37,367 nucleotides of DNA from Holosporales bacterium (GTDB taxonomy: Bacteria > Pseudomonadota > Alphaproteobacteria > BNTO01). The stretch lies in NCBI GenBank assembly GCA_031279185.1, contig JAITIY010000015.1, positions 1 to 37,367 of the forward strand, in the 5' to 3' direction. A model generated the notes under the pieces. That model saw nothing but the letters and a program-made list of their open reading frames with translations, did no database searches and was not told where the DNA came from. Shown here one piece after another: positions 18,022 to 28,615 of this stretch (positions within the stretch are counted from its first letter, which is position 1; every line of letters starts with the position of its first letter). The position numbers and the translations under genes are program-made.

Positions 18022-19953
18022 TTATCCAATTCTTTCAAAAAGTGCTTCAATATTTTTACGTGACAATTTCACATACGTAGGTCTGCCATGATTACATTGA
18101 CCGGATCGTTTTGTTGTTTCTATTTGTCTTAATAATGCATTCATTTCAGCAAAACTAAGAACGTGATTCGCCCTAACGCTGTTGTGACATGCATGGGTAG
18201 CAAAAATTTTGTGAACATTTTCTAGTAATGCAGACTGTCCAATTATACCATGTTGTTCAGAAATTAAATCTTTAACAAATGCCGCAATATCAGTAGCTTC
18301 ACATATTTTAGGTACTGCAAATACTTCAATGGACATTTCTTCTTCATTGTATTTACAACTAAATCCAATTTTTTGCAAATACAGCAAAATTTCTGCTATT
18401 GCAAGTTGATCTTCGTCATTTAGCGTTATTTTTATTGAAAACATAAGCTTTTGACAAAGTCCACACCACACTATTATACCATCTTTGCTTATTGCTAAAT
18501 CCTTACGCAATTGCTCATAAACAATACGCTCGTGTGCGGCATGTTGATCTATTAAAAACATTGAGTCTTCGTTTTGAGAAATTATAAAACTATCAAAAAT
18601 TTGTGCCTTTGCTTCTCCAAGGAATACGTTCTGATGTTCTGAATCAGATTCCTGATTGTGCTGGTGATCTAACCCGCTTACTACGTTAGTTCGTAAAAAG
18701 TCTGTTCGCGTGTCGTTTTTATGCTCTGTGAAAGCAGGTTCGATATACGTACCACCAATCCTTTTTGCAATAGGATATAGTTTTGATTGCTCATTGGTTT
18801 CACTGTATTTTTCTTTAATGTTTGTATAATTAAGTGCAACTGTATCATCAGCCACCACTGATAAATTAGATGATCTATCTGTACATTGATATACAGTAAA
18901 TTTATTTTGTTGCATATCAGAATTTTCTGACGATACGTAAGATATTATTTTATTAGATAATAAAGCAGAAGTGTTTTGTGTTGTAGACAAAGCGTCGCGT
19001 ATAGCTGATATTAACAAAGAACGTACATTTCCAGGTTGTCTAAATCTCACTTCTGTTTTTGCTGGATGTACATTTACATCAACATCATTTGCATTCATCG
19101 TTATAAATAATGCATAAGACGGATTCTCTCCTGGAATAAGCACATCTTGGTACGAAACTTTTATTGCAGCGGCTAAAGATCTATCTTTTATAAAACGTTT
19201 ATTCACAAAAATATATTGTCCATCATTTTGACGATATGTTGGACAACTCACAAGACCAAAACACTTCATGTCATTCCATTTTCGCTCTACTAATACGCAA
19301 CTTTGGCGAAACTCTTCACCAAAAACATCGTGTACACGTGCAATCCAGTCATTATTTGTAGATTGATACAAAAACACAAGTTTATCACCATTAACAAACG
19401 AAACTTCAATATTAGGATTTGATAATGCCAGTTGCTTAACTTGCTGGGCACACGCAATAAGCTCTGCCGAAGTTGATTTAAGGAACTTGAGCCGCACTGG
19501 TGTATTAAAAAACAAATCTCTTACATATATTGTAGTGCCGCATGCATGCGCTGTTGGTTCTTTCCTTACAATATTTCCGCCGTCCACGGATAACATCCAG
19601 CTAATTTTTTCTTCTGCGTGTTTCGTTTTGATTTCAACTCTACTAATAGAGCAGATAGACGGAAGCGCTTCTCCTCGAAACCCAAAGCTGTTGACCTCGA
19701 GTAAGTTATGCGCTGTAAGTTTTGACGTCGCGTGGCGCAAAATGCACAAATCCAAGTCACTTGCAGTCATGCCACTACCGTTATCTTTTACACAAATATA
19801 ACTTCTTCCTCCATCTCTAACCACAATTTCTATTTTCGTTCCACCTGCATCAATTGCGTTCTCAACCAGTTCCTTAACGATGGATGCTGGTCTTTCAACA
19901 ACTTCTCCAGCTGCAATTTGATTAACTATGTCTGATGGGAGTATTCTTATCAT
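18022..19953 (-). CDS. mutL: DNA mismatch repair protein MutL
   Basis: A 643-residue GHKL ATPase that links MutS mismatch recognition to strand removal. The N-terminal ATPase domain shows ELVENAIDAGGTKIEI, DNGSGM and GFRGEALPSI. The C-terminal dimerisation domain has DQHAAHERIVYE, an exact DQHA-x2-E-x4-E endonuclease motif. ATHACHNSVRA and CNHGRPT near the end complete the metal site. It should therefore be a nicking MutL of the type found in bacteria without MutH. The linker in the middle is long and poorly conserved. It ends just before the 3' end of the HTH gene. Confidence 0.97.
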   Translation of the reverse strand: MIRILPSDIVNQIAAGEVVERPASIVKELVENAIDAGGTKIEIVVRDGGRSYICVKDNGSGMTASDLDLCILRHATSKLTAHNLLEVNSFGFRGEALPSICSISRVEIKTKHAEEKISWMLSVDGGNIVRKEPTAHACGTTIYVRDLFFNTPVRLKFLKSTSAELIACAQQVKQLALSNPNIEVSFVNGDKLVFLYQSTNNDWIARVHDVFGEEFRQSCVLVERKWNDMKCFGLVSCPTYRQNDGQYIFVNKRFIKDRSLAAAIKVSYQDVLIPGENPSYALFITMNANDVDVNVHPAKTEVRFRQPGNVRSLLISAIRDALSTTQNTSALLSNKIISYVSSENSDMQQNKFTVYQCTDRSSNLSVVADDTVALNYTNIKEKYSETNEQSKLYPIAKRIGGTYIEPAFTEHKNDTRTDFLRTNVVSGLDHQHNQESDSEHQNVFLGEAKAQIFDSFIISQNEDSMFLIDQHAAHERIVYEQLRKDLAISKDGIIVWCGLCQKLMFSIKITLNDEDQLAIAEILLYLQKIGFSCKYNEEEMSIEVFAVPKICEATDIAAFVKDLISEQHGIIGQSALLENVHKIFATHACHNSVRANHVLSFAEMNALLRQIETTKRSGQCNHGRPTYVKLSRKNIEALFERIG

Positions 19954-20015
19954 CCGCTACCTCTGATAACAACGCGAAAATTGTAGCAATCAACAATCCT
20001 GATCTGCGCAAACAG

Positions 20016-22205
20016 CTACAGCATGCAAGTAGAACATGACACTTCTTTGAACATAACTCGTTCTCTGTGTTCGCTCTGCTTGCCAACATTAAAACTGTCA
20101 ACTGATCTTAGATATCCCATGACACGAGTCCAAACTTCGCAACATTGACGCATTTCTTCAGGAATTACTGACAATTCAGGGTTCTGTTTTTTAATTTCAT
20201 TGTCACACTTTGGACAAAACTGATGTTCTCCTGGCAAATATCCATGTTTGTTGCAGACAGAGAAAGTGGGTGTAATTGTAATATATGGGATACGAAACAT
20301 TTTTGTAGTCTTTCTGATCATATTTTTACACGCTTCAGCCGACGAAAACCTTTCGCCCATATACAAATGCAAAACAGTTCCACCGGTGTATTTTTGTTGG
20401 AGTTGCGCCTGATGATTTAGTGCGACAAATGGATCATCTGTGAACCCAACTGGTAACTGAGATGAATTTGTGTAATATGGTGCTTCCTTTACACCTGCTT
20501 GCAATATATCAGGAAATCTTTTTTGATCCTCTTTAGCGAATCTGTACGTAGTACCTTCTGCAGGAGTTGCCTCTAAATTATACAAATGTCCTGTTTCTTC
20601 TTGAAATTTCACAAGATTATCACGCATACGATCTAAAAGACGACTAGCCATTGCAATGCCATATTCATCTGAAATATCGTGAGCATCGTTTGTAAAATTG
20701 CGAATCATTTCGTTTATACCGTTTATACCAATTGTTGAAAAATGGTTTTTCAGAGTTCCAAGATATCGCTTAGTATATGGATATAAACCACAATCCATAT
20801 AGTGAGTCACCATCTTTCTCTTTATTTCTAAGCTTTGTTTCGCGAGTTCCATTAGCGTATCTAATTTGTCCATCAATCCGTTTTCGTTTCCAGAGTAGAT
20901 ATACCCAATACGAGGCGCATTTATTGTCACAACACCAATAGAACCTGTTTGTTCGGCAGAACCAAACAAGCTATTGCCACGTTTCAATAATTCGCGTAAA
21001 TCAAGCTGAAGCCGACAGCACATAGAACGAATCATACCAGGATCTAAATCAGAATTAACAAAATTTTGGAAATAAGGCAGTCCATATTTTGCAGTCATTT
21101 CAAACAACAAATTGGCATTTTCACTGTCCCAAATAAAATCTTTTGTAATATTGTATGTTGGAATCGGAAATGTAAAAACGCGGCTATGTGCATCGCCGTG
21201 CGTCATGACCTCAATATATGCTTTATTGATCATGTCCATTTCTTTTTGTAAATCACCATATGTAAAATCAACAGCTTTCCCGGCGATTACAGGATGTTTT
21301 TTTGCCAAATCTGCTGGACAAACCCAGTCAAATGTAACGTTAGTGAACGGGCATTGCGAACCCCACCGTGATGGAACGTTTAAGTTATACACAAATTCTT
21401 GCATATTTTGAAATAGTACATCATATGAAATATTGTCTATTCGAATAAACGGTGCCAAATACGTATCAAATGAGCTAAATGCTTGTGCCCCAGCCCATTC
21501 ATTTTGTAATGTACCTAAAAAATTTACCATTTGGCCCATTGCACTTGATAAATGCTTCGGAGGATTAGATTCTACTTTGCCATGTACACCGTTAAATCCT
21601 TCTTCAAGAACCATTCTTAGGGACCACCCAGCGCAATATCCAGACAACATGTCTAAGTCATGTATCTGCATGTCTCCATCGCGGTGAGCTTTAGCCACTA
21701 ACTCTGGGTACACTTCATCAAGCCAATAATTTGCTACGACTCTTCCAGATAGATTCAAGATCATACCGCCAAGGGAGTATCCTTGATTTGCATTCGCATG
21801 AACTCGCCAATCCTGTTGCTTCAAATATTCATTTACAGATTGCACTACGTCAAGCGCGTTACGTTTGTCACGACGCGTTCTGTTGTGCTTTTCTCTGTAA
21901 ACAATGTATGCGCGCGCTGTTTTATAATGATTCGATGTAATAAGCGCTTGTTCGACGATATCTTGTATTTGCTCAATCGAAATACCGCCAACATAATCCC
22001 TATGTTTTATGATTTTTTTAACCTGCGCAGTAATTAATCGTGCTTCATTTTCTCCGAACTCACCAGTTTCCGTTCCAGCTTTTTTAATGGCTTGGACTAT
22101 TCGCTCTGCATCAAAACAAACCCTTTTCTGGTTTCGCTTAACTACTTCTGGAAATTCATCGATTTGTATTTTTGACGTCTCATTCTTACGCGCTTGCATA
22201 GTCAC
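20016..22205 (-). CDS. nrdD: anaerobic (class III) ribonucleoside-triphosphate reductase
   Basis: A 729-residue glycyl-radical enzyme that reduces ribonucleoside triphosphates in the absence of oxygen. An ATP-cone lies near residues 18-110 (VVKRNQKRVCFDAERIVQAI). The catalytic barrel has PFTNVTFDW and the MCCRLQLDL loop with the thiyl Cys. Near the C terminus are a zinc-site segment (CNKH and CPKC) and RVMGYL, whose Gly should carry the radical. The last residues are SCSTCML, with a C-x2-C pair that may relay electrons. Its activase NrdG is not seen in the window. Upstream on - a TATAAT -10 and a GGTAGGTG ribosome-binding site are present. Confidence 0.93.
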   Translation of the reverse strand: MTMQARKNETSKIQIDEFPEVVKRNQKRVCFDAERIVQAIKKAGTETGEFGENEARLITAQVKKIIKHRDYVGGISIEQIQDIVEQALITSNHYKTARAYIVYREKHNRTRRDKRNALDVVQSVNEYLKQQDWRVHANANQGYSLGGMILNLSGRVVANYWLDEVYPELVAKAHRDGDMQIHDLDMLSGYCAGWSLRMVLEEGFNGVHGKVESNPPKHLSSAMGQMVNFLGTLQNEWAGAQAFSSFDTYLAPFIRIDNISYDVLFQNMQEFVYNLNVPSRWGSQCPFTNVTFDWVCPADLAKKHPVIAGKAVDFTYGDLQKEMDMINKAYIEVMTHGDAHSRVFTFPIPTYNITKDFIWDSENANLLFEMTAKYGLPYFQNFVNSDLDPGMIRSMCCRLQLDLRELLKRGNSLFGSAEQTGSIGVVTINAPRIGYIYSGNENGLMDKLDTLMELAKQSLEIKRKMVTHYMDCGLYPYTKRYLGTLKNHFSTIGINGINEMIRNFTNDAHDISDEYGIAMASRLLDRMRDNLVKFQEETGHLYNLEATPAEGTTYRFAKEDQKRFPDILQAGVKEAPYYTNSSQLPVGFTDDPFVALNHQAQLQQKYTGGTVLHLYMGERFSSAEACKNMIRKTTKMFRIPYITITPTFSVCNKHGYLPGEHQFCPKCDNEIKKQNPELSVIPEEMRQCCEVWTRVMGYLRSVDSFNVGKQSEHRERVMFKEVSCSTCML

Positions 22206-22231
22206 CTACCCTATCATCAATTCACTAAATA

Positions 22232-22247
22232 GAACAATATATAAGGA
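22232..22247. promoter_or_regulatory. possible NrdR box
   Basis: The core CAATATATA at 22235-22243 fits the CWATATATW centre of the NrdR box consensus, with 11 of 16 bases matching overall. It lies between the nrdD -10 and the nrdD start codon. Only one box is seen, whereas NrdR sites usually come in pairs, so the call is weak. Confidence 0.3.
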
Positions 22248-22251
22248 GTGT

Positions 22252-22257
22252 ATTATA
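22252..22257 (-). promoter_or_regulatory. probable nrdD -10 element
   Basis: TATAAT on the - strand, about 47 bases upstream of the nrdD ATG. A weak -35 (TTGTAG) lies 16 bases further up. The position fits an nrdD promoter. Confidence 0.45.
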
Positions 22258-22361
22258 TGTTCTTCATCAGAAACTACAATTTTTTTGAGTACAAACTTCA
22301 CAAATGCTTTGCAGAAATCCAGACAACGTGCAACAAAACTTTACTCAAAAACACGTTGTAA
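22257..22361 (+). CDS. 34-residue small ORF with a good ribosome-binding site
   Basis: AAGGAG at 22243-22248 lies eight bases upstream of ATG 22257, the right spacing for translation in a genome where many genes lack clear sites. The product begins MFFIRNYNFFEYKLHK and is basic, with no recognised domain. It overlaps the nrdD promoter on the other strand and ends eight bases before the Rpn gene end. It may be a small regulatory peptide, or the match to a ribosome-binding site may be chance. Confidence 0.3.
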   Translation: MFFIRNYNFFEYKLHKCFAEIQTTCNKTLLKNTL

Positions 22362-22369
22362 GAATCGAA

Positions 22370-23341
22370 CTATTTTTTCATGGCAACGATCTCTTCAATG
22401 GACAGTTGGGTGCAGTGGCTAACTGTTTCTGGCGGGATTCCTGCGGCTAGCATGGAACGGGCGGTTTCTTTTATGCCTTCTTCCTTGCCGATAGCGATGC
22501 CCTCTTCCTTGCCTTTCGCTTCACCAATAGCGATGCCTTCTTCCTTGCCTTCTTCCTTGCCAATAGCGATGCCTTCCTCCTTGCCAATAGCGATGCCCTT
22601 TGCTTCGCCAATAGCGATGCCCTCCTCCAGCCCTTCCTCACGAGCCACAGTCATCTCGCTGTTGTAATCGTTAATCGTCTTTTGTCGCAAATCTGCAATC
22701 GCCCGTACATCATCATCTGCGCTGATATATTTCAGCGCTTCCATCGCCGCTTTAACTTCTTTTATTTCAAGAAACGCGTCATCCATGAATACTGGATTTT
22801 TCAAAAACGACAACCACGCCGTCAGCAAATCTGCCGCATCTGCGTCTTTCGGATTAAATTTCGGTAGTTCGATAAAAATAATCCGCGCGGAGGCCGTCAG
22901 CACCTGATACGGGTCCGGATGATTTGCCTGAAACGTCATGTACGCGTCACTTATTGCGTTATGGCGCTGAGTCACATTCTGCCCAAGGATCCATATGCCA
23001 ATTACGTTTGGCCCTTTATACGACTCGCCCGAGTGTAGCGCCATCGGAACCATGTTTGCCAGGTAACAGAACGCCCTCTGGGGGATTTCGCCCGTGTTTT
23101 TGCACTGAATTTCGATATCCAGCTTGGTACCGTCGTCGGTTGTGGCCTTAACGTCCAAACGGCTAGCTTTGTTTGTTTCTAGGATTTTAGAGATATCCGT
23201 ATTTTCCAGCGTTATGTCTTTTATACGCGGCTTCCCCTTAAACAACGCATTCAAAAACGAAATCAATAACGGCTTTTTATCATCTTTGCCAAATATTGTC
23301 TTAAAAATGTAATCAAGCTTCGGATCTAACAAGTTAATCAT
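22370..23341 (-). CDS. Rpn-family PD-(D/E)XK nuclease / putative transposase
   Basis: About 323 residues of the Rpn (recombination-promoting nuclease, PDDEXK transposase-like) family. The N terminus INLLDPKLDYIFKTIFG is the family hallmark. RLDVKATTDDGTKLDIEIQ carries the catalytic D and E-x-Q residues, and QRAFCYLANM follows. The C-terminal quarter is a degenerate repeat built from EEGIAIGKEEG-like units, then a short tail (IPPETVSHCTQLSIEEI). ATG 23341 is chosen because the family begins there; the frame runs open to 23404. Local GC reaches 55 percent in the 60 bases from 23041, against 25 percent in the 60 bases from 24001, which suggests recent acquisition. Confidence 0.88.
   Translation of the reverse strand: MINLLDPKLDYIFKTIFGKDDKKPLLISFLNALFKGKPRIKDITLENTDISKILETNKASRLDVKATTDDGTKLDIEIQCKNTGEIPQRAFCYLANMVPMALHSGESYKGPNVIGIWILGQNVTQRHNAISDAYMTFQANHPDPYQVLTASARIIFIELPKFNPKDADAADLLTAWLSFLKNPVFMDDAFLEIKEVKAAMEALKYISADDDVRAIADLRQKTINDYNSEMTVAREEGLEEGIAIGEAKGIAIGKEEGIAIGKEEGKEEGIAIGEAKGKEEGIAIGKEEGIKETARSMLAAGIPPETVSHCTQLSIEEIVAMKK
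22473..22634. repeat. tandem repeats encoding the Rpn tail
   Basis: The 11-mer ATAGCGATGCC recurs at 22491, 22527, 22563, 22587 and 22611, with spacings of 36, 36, 24 and 24 bases, all multiples of 12. The array can therefore gain or lose units without breaking the reading frame. It encodes the EEGIAIG repeats. Confidence 0.9.
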
Positions 23342-23527
23342 TGCGTATGCTCGAACTGTACCCACACTAAGATAATTATACTGTACTTGCGATGCTGACC
23401 GCATGATTTTTACACTAAAGGATCAATACCCCACAGGTCCTTACTCCCTAACAAAAAGAACAACTATAGAGATCGCGTAAAATGCAAGTTTAATTGTATA
23501 TACTGCGCATAGTTTTCGTTTGTTTCG

Positions 23528-23785
23528 TTGATAAATATGGAAATAGTCTATAAAAACTTTCGTAAATACCAACCAGTTTTCTGCAAAAGGTTATCTCTAG
23601 TTCTTGAAGGAATTGCAAGGGCTGGGCGAGCAAATACTGACAAAATTGCAGCATCCATTGCAATCATAAAAGGCATCAAATTTAATTCTGTCTGGATGTC
23701 TATCTTTCACCCACTTGCCTACACATGTAAAAACACTCAAACATGTGATATCTTTAATAGAATGATGCATTTGTACTTAGTTTAA
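23528..23785 (+). pseudogene. probable transposase remnant between rpn and atpH
   Basis: An open frame of up to 85 codons in a 450-base gap. It encodes LEGIARAGRANTDKIAASIA, then KFNSVWMSIFHPL and DIFNRMMHL. This order looks like the N-terminal region of DDE transposases found in other intracellular bacteria, with an IxRAGxANTxKIA...KFNSxxMxIxxxL...R.H pattern, but I rely on memory for that pattern. The frame lacks any catalytic region and no terminal repeats are evident. It is best read as a decayed fragment. It could also be chance coding potential. Confidence 0.35.
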
Positions 23786-23792
23786 TTTTATC

Positions 23793-24371
23793 GTGAATCA
23801 ACATATTCTCCAGTTTATGTGCACTTCAGCAGCTGGACGTTATGCATTGGCGTTGTTTAATGTAGCCAAGAATAACAATTCACTAGAACGAACCTTATTT
23901 GAATGTGAAACTGTAATAGAGGTCCTCTCTAAAAAAAGCGCGTATGGTTCTATTTTTACGCGCATGTTACAGGGACGTTTTATTAGTATAAATGAATTTA
24001 TTAAAGCGACAAAATTACAAGATTTTTTTGTACGTTTTTTGCAGTTGCTAATAAAAAACAACAGAATGTCTTTATTAAAAAATATAGTAAGGTTATTCAG
24101 TCATTTGGTTGACAATGAACTTAATCGCGAGTCTTTGATTGTTTACTCGGCAGAGGAAATAGCAGGTTCTTATAAAGAGAAAATCATGGAAAAACTGAGT
24201 AACAGTTTTAAAAAAAATCTTAGAATTACCTATAAAATTAACCCTAATATTTTAGGCGGACTATTAATACAATCTGCTACCATAACGATAGACGTTAGTG
24301 TTAGACATCAAATTGATAAGTTTTCAAAAGAAACATTAGAACGTCTATTGTTTTACGGAGGGAAGTCATGA
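23793..24371 (+). CDS. atpH: ATP synthase F1 delta subunit
   Basis: Up to 192 residues, the stalk subunit that joins F1 to the b subunits. The N terminus has [16 protein letters not shown], matching the RYA.ALf..A signature. The C-terminal [26 protein letters not shown] matches the family end. The GTG at 23793 and the ATG at 23817 are both possible starts; the second gives [10 protein letters not shown], closer to relatives. The stop overlaps the atpA start by four bases (ATGA), so it begins the atpHAGD operon. The sequence is diverged in the middle, as is common for delta. Confidence 0.9.
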   Translation: MNQHILQFMCTSAAGRYALALFNVAKNNNSLERTLFECETVIEVLSKKSAYGSIFTRMLQGRFISINEFIKATKLQDFFVRFLQLLIKNNRMSLLKNIVRLFSHLVDNELNRESLIVYSAEEIAGSYKEKIMEKLSNSFKKNLRITYKINPNILGGLLIQSATITIDVSVRHQIDKFSKETLERLLFYGGKS

Positions 24372-25927
24372 AAATAAAGACATCTGAAGTCTCTGAACTC
24401 TTGCAACATCAAATAGAAGATTTCGTTCCATCGGCTGATGTATATGAAAACGGTGCGGTTTTATCAGTTTGTGACGGGATAATACATGCTCAAGGTCTTG
24501 AAAATGTACGTGCAGGTGAGTGGGTTGAGTGTATTTCATCCAGAACTGGTGAAATTATCAGAGGGATGGCGTTAAACTTAGAAGCAGATAATGTCGGAAT
24601 TGTTTTAATTGGTAATGGTACTGGAATAGAGGAAGGCGATATCGTACGTCGTACGAATCGTATACTTGATACTCCTGCAGGGAAAAGTCTACTTGGACGT
24701 GTCGTGAACGCGCTTGGCGAGCCAATTGACGGTAAAGGGCCATTGCTTGACGTTGAGCGTGTTCATATAGAACGAAGTGCACCAGGCATAATTGAACGTA
24801 AATCAGTTTGTGAACCAATGCAAACTGGGATAAAGGTAATAGACAGTTTGATACCTATCGGGAGAGGACAGCGTGAACTAATTATTGGAGATAGGCAAAC
24901 TGGAAAAACGTCAATAGCGTTAGATACAATTCTCAATCAAAAAATTCATCATCAAAGTGATAATGACGCGAATAAGATTTATTGTGTATATGTAGCCATA
25001 GGGCAAAAGCAATCTTCAATTTCTAGGTTTGTAAAAACATTAGAAGATCACGGCGCTCTAGATTATTCAATAATAGTAGTGGCAACGGCATCAGATTCTG
25101 CAGTATTACAATATTTGGCTCCGTATACTGGATGTTCAATGGGAGAATACTTTCGTGATCGATGCATGCATGCACTGATTATTTACGATGACTTATCAAA
25201 GCATGCTGTCGCGTACAGACAAATGTCTCTTTTGCTACGTCGCCCACCAGGAAGAGAGGCGTATCCTGGAGATGTGTTTTACCTTCATTCTAGACTATTA
25301 GAACGTGCCGCAAAGTTAAGTGATGCGCTTGGTGGCGGCTCGCTTACTGCGCTTCCCATTGTTGAAACACAAGCTGGAGATGTCGCAGCCTATATTCCTA
25401 CTAATGTAATTTCCATTACAGATGGACAAATCTTCCTTGAAACAGATCTATTTTTTCAAGGAAATCGTCCAGCAGTTAATATAGGAATCTCCGTTAGTAG
25501 GGTAGGTGGAGCTGCACAAACTAGATCAATGAAACGTGTATCTAGCAGTATTAAACTTGATTTAGCACAATATAGAGAAATGGCTGTTTTTTCGCAATTT
25601 TCTTCAGATTTAGATGAAAATACACTAAAATTCCTATCGCGCGGAGAACGACTTACAGAAATTTTGAAACAGCCTCAATATAGGCCAATGTCAAATGCTG
25701 AGCAAGTCGCAATTATTTACGCAGGTGTTAATGGTTATTTGGATGAACTTCCTGTTTCTGTACTAACTCAATTTGAAGAAGAATATATGAAATCACTTAG
25801 ATTTACACACACTGAATTGTTAAAACTATTTGATCAAGAGTCAATTACTGACGAAAACACAAAACAAATAAGTGACTTCATCAAATCTTTCGTTGAATCG
25901 TACAAGTTAAACAACAAAATAGCCTAA
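24368..25927 (+). CDS. atpA: ATP synthase F1 alpha subunit
   Basis: A 519-residue, non-catalytic nucleotide-binding subunit of the F1 hexamer. Walker A is [15 protein letters not shown], and the Walker B region [12 protein letters not shown] and [27 protein letters not shown] are standard. The C-terminal [24 protein letters not shown] segment also fits. GGAGGG precedes the ATG and the gene overlaps atpH by four bases. Confidence 0.98.
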   Translation: MKIKTSEVSELLQHQIEDFVPSADVYENGAVLSVCDGIIHAQGLENVRAGEWVECISSRTGEIIRGMALNLEADNVGIVLIGNGTGIEEGDIVRRTNRILDTPAGKSLLGRVVNALGEPIDGKGPLLDVERVHIERSAPGIIERKSVCEPMQTGIKVIDSLIPIGRGQRELIIGDRQTGKTSIALDTILNQKIHHQSDNDANKIYCVYVAIGQKQSSISRFVKTLEDHGALDYSIIVVATASDSAVLQYLAPYTGCSMGEYFRDRCMHALIIYDDLSKHAVAYRQMSLLLRRPPGREAYPGDVFYLHSRLLERAAKLSDALGGGSLTALPIVETQAGDVAAYIPTNVISITDGQIFLETDLFFQGNRPAVNIGISVSRVGGAAQTRSMKRVSSSIKLDLAQYREMAVFSQFSSDLDENTLKFLSRGERLTEILKQPQYRPMSNAEQVAIIYAGVNGYLDELPVSVLTQFEEEYMKSLRFTHTELLKLFDQESITDENTKQISDFIKSFVESYKLNNKIA

Positions 25928-25958
25928 AGATTGTAAGGGTATTTGTTGGAGTATCAAA

Positions 25959-26870
25959 ATGTCAGGACTACAAGATATCAAAAAGCGAATTCGAAGCGTA
26001 CAGTCAACGCACAAGTTGATTTCTGCAATGCAACTAATTGCAGCTTCACGTTTTCGTCAATCAATAAAGTTATTGCAAAATGCCAGGAGTTACGAAGATT
26101 CACTATCAGACGTATTGTATCGTGTTGTAACGATAAATAAAGAAAAATACAACAAAGCAAGACAATGTTTACCATGGTACTTAAAAGAAAAGGATGCGTC
26201 AAAACCACATCTTATTTGCGTTTTTGGTGCACAAAAAGGACTCTGTGGTGGGTACAACTTATCATCAATCAAGGAAGCACTCGCTGTTGAAGAACGTTAT
26301 AATGATAGAAGGTGCTTGTTTGCACCAATTACATTAAAAGCAGCAGAGTATTTCATAAAACGTAAACCAACACAAATCAAACATTTCGCAGGATTGGGAC
26401 ATTTAACAGATACTCATTACATGGATTTAGCAACAAACGTTTTCAATGATATAAATGAATTGTTTAATAACTCAGAAATTGGGTCAATTAGTATTGTTAG
26501 TGGGAAATTTGTGAACACGTTAACGCAACGTATTGAATCGTACGAACTATTTCCATTTGATATAACTAGTAAATTGCAAAAGCAACAAAATGCGCAACAA
26601 ACAGATTATTTGTCAAAGCAATGTTTAGTAGAGCCATCCATTGAAAAAGCGTTGCAACGTGGATTAGAACATCTTGTGCTAGTACATATTTATCGTGCGT
26701 TTATTGAGTCAGAAACGTGTGAAAACGCATCACGAATGACAATGATGGATAATTCCAAACGTAACGCAAAAGAATTAATTAGTAAGCTTAGTGTGCGATA
26801 TAATCGTACCAGACAAGCTAATATTACAAATGAATTAATTGAAATTATTGCTGGTGTAGCTGATAGATAA
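25959..26870 (+). CDS. atpG: ATP synthase F1 gamma subunit
   Basis: The 303-residue central rotor shaft. The N-terminal helix has DIKKRIRSVQSTHKLISAMQ, and FGAQKGLCGGYN is in the middle. The C-terminal helix ENASRMTMMDNSKRNAKELI is the family signature (E..aRm.AM..At.NA..li). It is slightly longer than usual because of an insert near the middle (QKQQNAQQTDYLSKQ). It lies between atpA and atpD with short gaps. Confidence 0.96.
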   Translation: MSGLQDIKKRIRSVQSTHKLISAMQLIAASRFRQSIKLLQNARSYEDSLSDVLYRVVTINKEKYNKARQCLPWYLKEKDASKPHLICVFGAQKGLCGGYNLSSIKEALAVEERYNDRRCLFAPITLKAAEYFIKRKPTQIKHFAGLGHLTDTHYMDLATNVFNDINELFNNSEIGSISIVSGKFVNTLTQRIESYELFPFDITSKLQKQQNAQQTDYLSKQCLVEPSIEKALQRGLEHLVLVHIYRAFIESETCENASRMTMMDNSKRNAKELISKLSVRYNRTRQANITNELIEIIAGVADR

Positions 26871-26890
26871 ACACACAATGGGGAATATAA

Positions 26891-28405
<1,515 letters not shown>

Positions 28406-28615
28406 ATGAACTAACCTAGTGACGAAGACGTTTTAGTCCTGCGAGGAAAGTAACAACGATTCTAGTTTTTAGTTCTTATGCGTATCCTGCGTTTTGGCCA
28501 TTTCCCAACGAGAACTAAAAAGCCATGCTAGTGACAGGGAAATTGTAAAAACGTATGGTGCACGAAAGTAGAAATTTACATATTGCTACATTCTTGTTCA
28601 CTAAGGCAACGATTT
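28406..28615. other. intergenic region in the usual place of atpC, with a strong inverted repeat
   Basis: No gene can be supported in the 210 bases after atpD. TTTTTAGTTCT (28466-28476) and AGAACTAAAAA (28511-28521) are perfect 11-base inverted arms with a 34-base loop, and CTAG at 28462-28465 and 28528-28531 may add an outer pair. No clear T-run follows, so it is not a typical terminator. It may be a processing or stability element, or a small RNA. Confidence 0.5.

Noticed and set aside
22380-22667. 95-codon + strand frame across the Rpn repeat region
   Set aside because: It is the reverse-strand reading of the tandem repeats (MPSSLP units) and has no start signal.
28430-28560. GAGGAAAGT and ACAGGGAAA-like strings resembling pieces of RNase P RNA
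   Set aside because: The region is too short and lacks the rest of the conserved core and pairing (P4 and terminal elements), so rnpB is not supported.
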